Assembly: GCF_000069225.1 (NCBI RefSeq)
Contig: NC_010407.1
Location: 1,302,001-1,366,000 of the forward strand
Direction: 5' to 3'
Source of the DNA: Clavibacter sepedonicus
GTDB taxonomy: Bacteria > Actinomycetota > Actinomycetes > Actinomycetales > Microbacteriaceae
Length of the DNA stretch: 64,000 nucleotides
The position numbers and the translations under genes are program-made. Below are positions 58,087-64,000 of the stretch, in pieces. Positions within the stretch are counted from its first letter, which is position 1; the number at the start of each line of letters is the position of its first letter. The notes below the pieces were generated by a model. That model had not been told where the DNA came from, ran no database searches, and was given only the letters and a program-made list of their open reading frames with translations.

Positions 58087-58152
58087 CCGCGCGTCGGCGG
58101 CGCGTCTCCGGCCGGCCGTCGGGCGGTGACGGGAGCGGCGCCCGGCGGCCGG

Positions 58153-58158
58153 TAGCAT
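58153..58158 (+). promoter_or_regulatory. Candidate -10 element for a leaderless transcript
   Basis: TAGCAT lies 6 bases before an ATG at 58165, which would put transcription start on or next to the start codon. No clear -35 is visible. Confidence 0.35.
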
Positions 58159-58164
58159 CCCGTC

Positions 58165-58215
58165 ATGCCCCTCGCCTCCCCGCCCGCCCTCGAGCCGCGG
58201 CGGGCCGCCCGGTGA
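58165..58215 (+). CDS. Possible 16-residue leader peptide before the PaiB-like gene
   Basis: The frame MPLASPPALEPRRAAR ends in a TGA that overlaps the GTG start of the next gene (GTGA at 58212-58215). With a -10-like TAGCAT 6 bases before its ATG, it could be a leaderless small open frame that couples translation to the downstream gene, which has no visible ribosome-binding site of its own. Chance cannot be excluded. Confidence 0.3.
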   Translation: MPLASPPALEPRRAAR

Positions 58216-58880
58216 GGGAGAACCCGTCGTACGCCCTCGAGGACGTGGCCGAGATCCGTCGGCTCGTGGACGAGAACCCGTGGGCCACGATCGTCAGCGG
58301 CACGGGCGCGGGGCTCGTCGCCTCGCACTACCCGGTGCTGCTCGATCCCGACCGCGACGACCTCACGCTCCTCACCCACGTCGGCCGCCCCGACGAGCGG
58401 ATCCACGAGCTCGGCCAGCGCGACGGATACGACGGCGAGGTCCTCGTCATCGTCCAGGGCCCGCACGGCTACGTGTCGCCCGGCTGGTACGACGCCGACC
58501 CCGCCGTGCCCACCTGGAACCACGTGTCAGCGCACCTGACGTGCCGGGTCGAGATCCTCTCGCCCGAGGAGAACCTGCGGGTGCTCGGGCAGCTGGTCGA
58601 CCGCTTCGAGGACCGCATGCCCGAGCCGCGCCGCATGGAGGGGACGCTCGAGGACGCGGCCTACGCCGCCCGCATCAGCGCCGGCACCGTCGGCCTGCGG
58701 CTCGTCGCCACGCGGTTCGTCGCGAAGGCGAAGCTCAGCCAGGACAAGCCGCCGCACGTGGTCGAGCGCGTGCTCCACGAGCTGGAGCACGGCGCGGAGT
58801 ACCCGAATCCGGCGCTCGCCGCGGAGATGCGGCGCGCCCGAGCCCGGGCCGAGGGCGGCTCCGCCGGGGCCGACGCGTGA
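58212..58880 (+). CDS. FMN-binding PaiB-like protein
   Basis: A 222-residue protein of the FMN-binding negative transcriptional regulator (PaiB) family, with a flavin-reductase-like split barrel. Segments: ASHYPVLLDPDRDDLTLLTH, VIVQGPHGYVSPGWYD, VPTWNHVSAHLTCRVE and AKAKLSQDKPPHVVERVLHE. Bacillus PaiB affects sporulation and protease genes; the biochemical role is likely flavin or heme handling. The GTG start is favoured because the family motif begins immediately (RENPSYALEDVAEIRRL). The stop overlaps the amidohydrolase start. Confidence 0.88.
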   Translation: MRENPSYALEDVAEIRRLVDENPWATIVSGTGAGLVASHYPVLLDPDRDDLTLLTHVGRPDERIHELGQRDGYDGEVLVIVQGPHGYVSPGWYDADPAVPTWNHVSAHLTCRVEILSPEENLRVLGQLVDRFEDRMPEPRRMEGTLEDAAYAARISAGTVGLRLVATRFVAKAKLSQDKPPHVVERVLHELEHGAEYPNPALAAEMRRARARAEGGSAGADA

Positions 58881-60442
58881 GCGGCCTGCTCCTCGCGGGC
58901 GGCCGCCTGCCCGGATCCGACGCGCCCGTCGACGTGCTCGTCCGCGACGGCGTCATCGCGTCCGTCGGCCCGGCCGGATCCGCGGACGCGACCGGCGTCG
59001 AGACCCGCGCGCTCGACGGCCGGTTCGTGATCCCGGGCCTCTGGGACAACCACGTGCACTTCACGCAGTGGACCAAGGTGTCCCGCCGCCTCGACCTGTC
59101 GCGGGCGTCGTCCGCGGCGGAGGCCGTCGCGCTGGTGCGGGACGCGCTCGCGGCCCGCGCGGCCTCGGCTGGATCCGGCGCCGTCATGAGCGCCGGCACC
59201 CCCGAGGCGCTGGTCGGCTACGGCTTCCGCGACGGCCTCTGGCCCGACCTCCCGACGAAGGACCTCCTCGACGCCGTCGCGGGCGACACCCCCGTGCTCC
59301 TCGTCAGCGGCGACCTGCACTGCTGCTGGGCGAGCTCGGCCGCGCTCGCGCCCCACGGCTACGGGGACCACCCCACCGGGCTCCTGCGCGAGGACGACTG
59401 CTTCGACTTCATGTACCGCGTGGAGGAGGGCGACGCGTCGTCGCTCGACGCGCAGGCCGTGCAGGTCGCCCGCGAGGCCGCCCGCCGCGGCGTGGTCGGC
59501 GTCATCGACCTCGAGATCGACTGGAACGCCGACCGGTGGCGCCGCCTCGCCGCCCTCGGGCACGACGCGCTCCGCGTGGAGGCCGGCATCTGGCCGCAGG
59601 ACCTCGACCGGGCGCGCGACGCGGGTCTCCGCACGGGCGACGTGCTCGCGGGCACCGGCGGCCTCGTGCGCGTGGGACCCGCGAAGGTCGTCACCGACGG
59701 ATCCCTCAACACCCGCACCGCGTACTGCTTCGACCCGTACCCCGACCTCGACGGCCAGGGCGGCGACGCGCACGGCGGCGCGTGCGGCCAGCTCTCCGTG
59801 CCGCCCGAGGAGCTGCGCGGGCTCATGGAGCGCGCCGCGCGGCAGGGGCTGCGGCCCGCGATCCACGCGATCGGCGACCACGCGAACCGGCTCGCGCTCG
59901 ACGCGTTCGCGCACCTCGACCGAGTGCTCGGCGGCGCGCACCGCGACGCGGACGGGACCGCGGGATCCATCGAGCACGCCCAGCTGCTGACGCACGAGGA
60001 CGTCGCGCGGTTCGCCGCGCTCGGCGTGGTCGCGGGCGTGCAGCCCGAGCACGCCATGGACGACCGCGACATCGCCGACGTCTACTGGGCCGGCCGCACG
60101 GCCCGCGCCTTCGCGCTCGCCGACCTCCGCGCGGCGGGCACGCGCCTCGCGCTCGGCTCCGACGCGCCCGTCGCGCCGCTGGATCCGTGGGTCACCATGA
60201 GCGCCGCCGTCGGCCGGTCGCGGGACGGCCGGGAGCCGTGGCACCCGGAGCAGGCCATCGACCGGGCCGCCGCGCTCGACGCCTCCGTCCGCACGCGCAT
60301 GGCGCCGGGGGAGCGGGCCGACCTCGCGGTCGTGGAGCGGGATCCGCTCGCCGCCTCCACCTCCGCCGACGACCTCCGCGCGATGCGGGTGTCCGCCACG
60401 CTCCTCGGCGGCCGCCTCACGCACGACACGCTCGGGGGCTGA
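58877..60442 (+). CDS. Amidohydrolase (YtcJ-like)
   Basis: A 521-residue metal-dependent hydrolase of the amidohydrolase superfamily. Metal-site motifs: DNHVHF (HxH, about residue 58), IHAIGDHANRLALDAF, SIEHAQLL and the late Asp in LALGSDAPVAPLDPW. YtcJ-like enzymes hydrolyse amides, formamides or lactams; the substrate here is unknown. GTG start in a 4-base overlap with the PaiB-like gene, so the pair is an operon. Confidence 0.9.
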   Translation: MSGLLLAGGRLPGSDAPVDVLVRDGVIASVGPAGSADATGVETRALDGRFVIPGLWDNHVHFTQWTKVSRRLDLSRASSAAEAVALVRDALAARAASAGSGAVMSAGTPEALVGYGFRDGLWPDLPTKDLLDAVAGDTPVLLVSGDLHCCWASSAALAPHGYGDHPTGLLREDDCFDFMYRVEEGDASSLDAQAVQVAREAARRGVVGVIDLEIDWNADRWRRLAALGHDALRVEAGIWPQDLDRARDAGLRTGDVLAGTGGLVRVGPAKVVTDGSLNTRTAYCFDPYPDLDGQGGDAHGGACGQLSVPPEELRGLMERAARQGLRPAIHAIGDHANRLALDAFAHLDRVLGGAHRDADGTAGSIEHAQLLTHEDVARFAALGVVAGVQPEHAMDDRDIADVYWAGRTARAFALADLRAAGTRLALGSDAPVAPLDPWVTMSAAVGRSRDGREPWHPEQAIDRAAALDASVRTRMAPGERADLAVVERDPLAASTSADDLRAMRVSATLLGGRLTHDTLGG

Positions 60443-60482
60443 CCGGCGGAACACCTCGCGGGCGGCCGGCGTTGGACCCACC

Positions 60483-61511
60483 ATGAGAGCGATCACCTAC
60501 ACCCGCACGGGTGCCCCCGACGTCCTGCAGCCCGTCGACCGCGACGAGGTCGCCCCCGGCCCCGGCGAGGTGCGCGTCCGCGTCGTCGTCTCGGGCGTGA
60601 ACCCCACCGACTGGAAGTCCCGCGACGGTGGAGCGCCCGGCCAGGAGCTGCCGTTCCCCGAGGTCGTCCCGAACCAGGACGGCGCGGGCGTCATCGACGC
60701 CGTCGGCCCGGACGTCACCGGCCTCGCCGTCGGCGACCGCGTCTGGATCATGCTGGCCGCCCACGGCCGCCCCACCGGCACCGCGCAGGAGAAGACCGTG
60801 CTGCCCGTCGACCGCGTCGCGCCCCTGCCCGACGGCCTCTCCTTCGACCTCGGCGCGAGCCTCGGCGTCCCCGCCGTCACGGCGCACCGCGCGCTCACCG
60901 TCTCCGAGGACGGCCCCTCTCGCCTCGCCCCCGGCGCCCTCGCCGGGAAGCAGGTGCTCGTCGCGGGCGGCGCCGGCGCGGTCGGCCACGCGGCCATCCA
61001 GCTCGCGCGCTGGGCCGGCGCCACAGTGATCACCACGGTCAGCTCGCCCGAGAAGGGCGCCCTCGCGACGGCCGCCGGCGCGCACCACGTCGTCGACTAC
61101 AAGGCGGGCGACGCGGCGGCGGAGATCCAGTCCATCGCGCCCGACGGCGTCGACCTGATCGTGGAGGTCGCCCCCGCGCAGAACGCCGAGCTCAACCAGG
61201 CCGTCGCGAAGAACCGCGCCTCGGTCGCGGTGTACGCGAACAACGGCGGCGACACCGTCACCCTGCCCGTGGTGGACAGCTTCGTGAAGAACCTCCGGTA
61301 CCAGTTCCTGCTGCTCTACACGGTGGGTCAGGAGGCGCTCGACGCCGCGCGCGCGGACATCCACCTCGCCCTCATCGACGGCGCGCTGCCCGTCGGCGAG
61401 GAGGCGGGCCTCCCGATCACCCGCTTCCCGCTCGAGCGCACGGCCGACGCGCACCAGGCGGTCGAGGACGGCGTGACCGGCAAGGTGCTGATCGACGTGA
61501 CGCCGGCCTGA
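60483..61511 (+). CDS. NADPH:quinone oxidoreductase (zinc-independent MDR family)
   Basis: A 342-residue medium-chain dehydrogenase/reductase. The N-terminal domain has GEVRVRVVVSGVNPTDWKSR and the Rossmann motif is VLVAGGAGAVGHAAIQLARW. The structural zinc Cys cluster and catalytic Cys/His of alcohol dehydrogenases are absent, pointing to a quinone or enone reductase using NADPH. It follows the amidohydrolase by 40 bases and is followed by a hairpin, so it may end the operon starting at 58212. Confidence 0.9.
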   Translation: MRAITYTRTGAPDVLQPVDRDEVAPGPGEVRVRVVVSGVNPTDWKSRDGGAPGQELPFPEVVPNQDGAGVIDAVGPDVTGLAVGDRVWIMLAAHGRPTGTAQEKTVLPVDRVAPLPDGLSFDLGASLGVPAVTAHRALTVSEDGPSRLAPGALAGKQVLVAGGAGAVGHAAIQLARWAGATVITTVSSPEKGALATAAGAHHVVDYKAGDAAAEIQSIAPDGVDLIVEVAPAQNAELNQAVAKNRASVAVYANNGGDTVTLPVVDSFVKNLRYQFLLLYTVGQEALDAARADIHLALIDGALPVGEEAGLPITRFPLERTADAHQAVEDGVTGKVLIDVTPA

Positions 61512-61531
61512 TCCCCAGGGCCCTGACGACA

Positions 61532-61565
61532 GATGGCCGCACCGCCCTCGGGCGATGCGGCCATC
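61532..61565. terminator. Bidirectional hairpin terminator
   Basis: Arms gatggccgca (61532-61541) and tgcggccatc (61556-61565) are fully complementary, with an inner cgcc/ggcg pair. It sits between convergent genes ending at 61511 and 61603. Confidence 0.7.
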
Positions 61566-61602
61566 GGCCTGCGAGCCACCGGTGGGCGGCGGCGGATGCG
61601 GA

Positions 61603-61899
61603 CTACTCGGTGCCCGCCACCCGACGCCGCGGACGCGACTCGCGCGTCAGCAGACGCTGCATCACGAGCGGCGCGAGCGCGCTCGCGTTGAGGCAGGTGG
61701 AGATCAGGATCGTGATGGCGAGCAGGTTCGCCGGGATGTCCCACGCGTCGCCCAGCAGGTGCAGCGCGAGCACCCCGAGCGAGACGACGAGCAGCAGCCA
61801 CGACGATCCGCGGAGCCACCGCGGGGTGCGTGCCCCCGCGAGGGCGACGACCGCCATGACGGCTGCGTTGGCGATGACGAGCGCGAGCGGGCCGGTCAT
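61603..61899 (-). CDS. Small membrane protein, three TM helices
   Basis: A 98-residue protein with hydrophobic segments at about 5-22 (LALVIANAAVMAVVALAG), 33-52 (WLLLVVSLGVLALHLLG) and 60-80 (LAITILISTCLNASALAPL), followed by a basic tail. The ATG at 61899 starts directly at the first helix; the frame extends to 62034 but with polar, atypical residues. No family is recognised. It stands alone between a terminator and nnrE. Confidence 0.6.
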   Translation of the reverse strand: MTGPLALVIANAAVMAVVALAGARTPRWLRGSSWLLLVVSLGVLALHLLGDAWDIPANLLAITILISTCLNASALAPLVMQRLLTRESRPRRRVAGTE

Positions 61900-62054
61900 G
61901 CCCGCCCTCCGCCTCGAGTGCGGTGCTTCCTGGCGTGACCGTTCATGATGTCGTCCCCCTTCGACGGGCCGGATGGCCTGCCTCGACTCTTCCGCAGGGG
62001 GAGCGTCGGGTGAAGTCGGCGCTATCGGGGACAAGCGTCATCCCGGGCGCGTCG

Positions 62055-62744
62055 TCAGCGGGCGGCGCGGGCCACGGGGGTCGCGCCGGAGAGGTCGAGC
62101 CCCACGTCCACGAGCTCCACGCGGCCCGCGAGCGCGCGGCCGGGCCCGCGCATGAGGCCGGGCTTGCCCGCGCCGAACGTGACCGTGACGTCGGCGGACA
62201 GCACGGTCGGATCCGGCACCTGGCCGTCGTCGCAGCCGACGCCGCTCGGGATGTCGCACGCGACGACCACCGGTCCGCCCGCGCCGAGGATCACCGGGAG
62301 GAGCGCGGCCACCACGCGGCGCGCCTCGCCGCGGAGGGCGGGGCTCGCGGTGGTGCCGATGCCGAGGATCCCGTCGACGACGAGCGCCGACGCGCGGGCG
62401 AGCGCCGCCACCTCCGCGTCGTCGAGCTCCTCTGCCGGCGTGATGGGCACGCCCGCCTCGGCCGCCCGCGCCGCGGCCCCGTGGATGCGCGACGCCGTGC
62501 GGATCACGCGCACGTCGCGCCCGTCCCGCGCGAGGTCGGCCGCGGCGAGCAGCGCGTCGCCGCCGTTGTTCCCCGCGCCGACCAGCACGAGCACGGGTCC
62601 GCTCGGCGCCTCGGCGCGGCAGACGCGCGCGAGGCCCGCGGCCGCGACGCGCATGAGCTGCGCGCCGGCGGCGAGCAGCGGGGCCTCGGCGGCGCGGATG
62701 TCCGCCGCCGCGTAGCCGTCCGCGATCGATCCGGTCTCGCTCAC
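62055..62744 (-). CDS. nnrE: NAD(P)H-hydrate epimerase
   Basis: A 229-residue YjeF_N-domain enzyme that epimerises damaged (R)-NAD(P)H hydrate for repair. Segments: GYAAADIRAAEAPLLAAGAQ, LVLVGAGNNGGDALLAAADL (phosphate-binding loop), LVVDGILGIGTTASP and VVACDIPSGVGCDDG. The C-terminal dehydratase domain (NnrD) of the fused version is absent, so the dehydratase must be encoded elsewhere. The GTG start overlaps the end of the SGNH-like gene by 4 bases. Confidence 0.9.
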   Translation of the reverse strand: MSETGSIADGYAAADIRAAEAPLLAAGAQLMRVAAAGLARVCRAEAPSGPVLVLVGAGNNGGDALLAAADLARDGRDVRVIRTASRIHGAAARAAEAGVPITPAEELDDAEVAALARASALVVDGILGIGTTASPALRGEARRVVAALLPVILGAGGPVVVACDIPSGVGCDDGQVPDPTVLSADVTVTFGAGKPGLMRGPGRALAGRVELVDVGLDLSGATPVARAAR

Positions 62745-63556
62745 GACGGCGCGATCCGCTCCACCAGCAGGTCCGCCCACGCCCGGTAGACGCGGCCGTA
62801 GAGGGTGTCCTCGGGGTTCGGGGCCGTGAACTCGGGGATCCGCCAGGCGGGGAAGGGCACGCTGTCGGCGCGGTTGTGGCGCGCGACGACCCGGCGGGTG
62901 CTGCGGTTGAGCGCGTCCGCGTGGCGTCCGACGGGCCCCGCGATGAGCGGCGGCGTGACGGGCGAGATCTCGAGCGGCGGCACCTCCGTGACGAGCACGA
63001 GCGCGTCCGCGGGCATGCGCGCCGTCATCGCGGTGATGCACGCGTCGAGCAGCGACTCCCAGAGCGGCGTGGGCGTGAACCGGATGGCGTCGCCGATGCC
63101 GAGGGCGAGGACGGCCACGTCGGTGCTCGCCCAGGCGGGGAACGCGTCGACGCCGGCGCGCCAGGAGCGCACGGTGAAGTCGGGGAACGCCTGCACCGAC
63201 CAGAACACGCCGCGGCCGGTGCGGACGGTGAGCTTGTGGGCGACCTGCCCGGCGACGCCGAGGTCGTGCGACACGGTCTGGTAGCCCACCGCGGTGCCCT
63301 CGCCCACGACCGCCAGGCCGTACGGATCCGGCCCCGGCAGCGACCCGGTGGGCGAGTCGCGCGGGAAGGTGGCGCGCCGCATCTCGCGGTAGAGCACGCG
63401 GTACTGGAGCCGCCCGATGGTGGCCGACCGGAGCGACGCGAGCGGCCCGGCGGAGAGCGCTCGCGAGCCCGCCGACGGCCGGCCGTCCGGTGCGTCATGC
63501 GGGTCGAGGTCGTCGTCGCGACCCGGTTCGGCGTCCGAGGGCTGTGCGCCGGTCAT
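62741..63556 (-). CDS. SGNH/GDSL hydrolase-like protein, degenerate block I
   Basis: A 271-residue protein with an SGNH-hydrolase-like alternation: GLAVVGEGTAVGYQTV at block I, WSVQAFPDFTVRSW, VLALGIGDAIRFTPTPLWES at block III and a late VPFPAWRIPEFTAPNPEDTL. In block I the catalytic Ser of GDS is replaced (GEGTA), so classical esterase activity is doubtful. The N-terminal 40 residues are Asp/Gly/Pro-rich and disordered. It is co-transcribed with nnrE through a 4-base overlap. A divergent function or non-enzymatic role is possible. Confidence 0.65.
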   Translation of the reverse strand: MTGAQPSDAEPGRDDDLDPHDAPDGRPSAGSRALSAGPLASLRSATIGRLQYRVLYREMRRATFPRDSPTGSLPGPDPYGLAVVGEGTAVGYQTVSHDLGVAGQVAHKLTVRTGRGVFWSVQAFPDFTVRSWRAGVDAFPAWASTDVAVLALGIGDAIRFTPTPLWESLLDACITAMTARMPADALVLVTEVPPLEISPVTPPLIAGPVGRHADALNRSTRRVVARHNRADSVPFPAWRIPEFTAPNPEDTLYGRVYRAWADLLVERIAPS

Positions 63557-63623
63557 CGCAGCCCATCCTGTCCGTCGTGACGCCCCCGGAATGGGGACGA
63601 TCGCAGGATATCCCGCGCTCGGG

Positions 63624-63658
63624 CACCCCCTCCACCTCGCCGGGTGCGGAGGGGGCTG
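63624..63658. terminator. Possible hairpin terminator
   Basis: ccccctcc and ggaggggg arms around a ~15-base loop lie just downstream of the stop of the - strand LLM gene (63672). No T tract is seen. Confidence 0.4.
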
Positions 63659-63671
63659 CCGGGACGGCGGA

Positions 63672-64000
63672 TCAGGCCAGGATGTCGCGCACCATGGGCG
63701 CGACGATCGTGCCGTAGCGCTCGATCCCGCCCATCATGCGCTCGTGCGAGAACGGGCCGGCGCTGTACTTGAGGTCGAAGCGCGTGGCGCCGACGGCCTT
63801 CAGGGTCGCGGCGATCTTGCGGGCGACGGTCTCGGGGGATCCGACGTACAGCGAGCCGTGCTCGATCTCCTGCTCATAGGAGGCGCGGGCGAGCGGCGGC
63901 CAGCCGCGGTCCTTGCCGATGCGCGCGTGCATGACCTGGTAGTCGGGGAAGAAAGCCTCGCGCGCCTCGGCGTCGGTCTCGCCGACGTAGCCGGGCGAGT
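63672..64000 (-). CDS. LLM-class flavin-dependent oxidoreductase, C-terminal part (cut by window edge)
   Basis: About 109 C-terminal residues are in the window; the gene continues beyond base 64000. The visible end (SLYVGSPETVARKIAATLKA, TRFDLKYSAGPFSHERMMGG and IVAPMVRDIL) is typical of bacterial luciferase-like monooxygenases, in which VGSPETVA precedes the last helices. The frame stays open upstream through SPGYVGETDAEAREAFFPDY to the edge. Substrate unknown. Confidence 0.85.
   Translation of the reverse strand, partial: SPGYVGETDAEAREAFFPDYQVMHARIGKDRGWPPLARASYEQEIEHGSLYVGSPETVARKIAATLKAVGATRFDLKYSAGPFSHERMMGGIERYGTIVAPMVRDILA

Overview
The window is high-GC (roughly 70-73% by eye) actinobacterial chromosome. 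It opens with the 3' end of a 23S rRNA gene and a 5S rRNA gene. The gene order tlyA - NAD kinase - recN - pyrG - NUDIX - xerD - parA - scpA - scpB - rluB - tyrA - cmk - der is typical of Microbacteriaceae. Chp/Pat-1-like secreted serine proteases, an IS481-family element of about 1.07 kb and many point-inactivated genes point to Clavibacter (C. michiganensis group), perhaps an IS- and pseudogene-rich lineage such as sepedonicus or insidiosus. The species is an inference from memory of those genomes and was not checked.

Layout. (1) 1-540: rRNA operon end and terminator. (2) 844-17595: a dense, co-oriented core block on the + strand, mostly with overlapping stop/start codons. It covers rRNA modification, NADP and CTP synthesis, repair, dimer resolution, segregation/condensin, tyrosine synthesis, CMP kinase and ribosome assembly. 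No lesion was seen here. (3) 17597-18664: an intact IS481-type element with 6-bp target duplications, inserted at the stop codon of der. (4) 18739-22167: two Chp-like secreted proteases flanking an SfnB/DszC-like flavin monooxygenase. (5) 22473-25341: a membrane protein, tRNA-Pro(GGG), then a lower-GC islet with an XRE/ImmA-IrrE regulator and about 0.7 kb of apparent remnants. (6) 25342-30488: a DUF2510/PASTA protein, a frameshifted DNA2/NAM7-like helicase and a GNAT protein. (7) 30703-38845: an oligopeptide-type ABC importer operon with an LLM flavin monooxygenase, two AhpD-like proteins and a VOC-like protein; its ATPase carries a nonsense codon. (8) 38917-45608: two trypsin-like secreted proteases flanking an MHS-family transporter and a DszA/DszC-like two-gene oxidation unit. 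(9) 45750-53232: small membrane proteins, a broken M20 hydrolase, a PepSY lipoprotein, a histidine kinase with a frameshifted response regulator, a ThrE-like exporter and a triply broken esterase. (10) 53547-64000: VOC, NUDIX, HTH, alpha/beta hydrolases, acyl-CoA synthetase, PaiB-like regulator, amidohydrolase, quinone oxidoreductase, NnrE, SGNH-like protein and a partial LLM oxidoreductase cut by the window edge.

The accessory half (after 26 kb) carries five genes broken by single-base lesions or nonsense codons, while the core half carries none. This fits recent gene decay during niche adaptation, although sequencing error must be excluded for the single-lesion genes. Surviving themes are secretion of four serine proteases and uptake/oxidation of small organic, possibly organosulfur, compounds.
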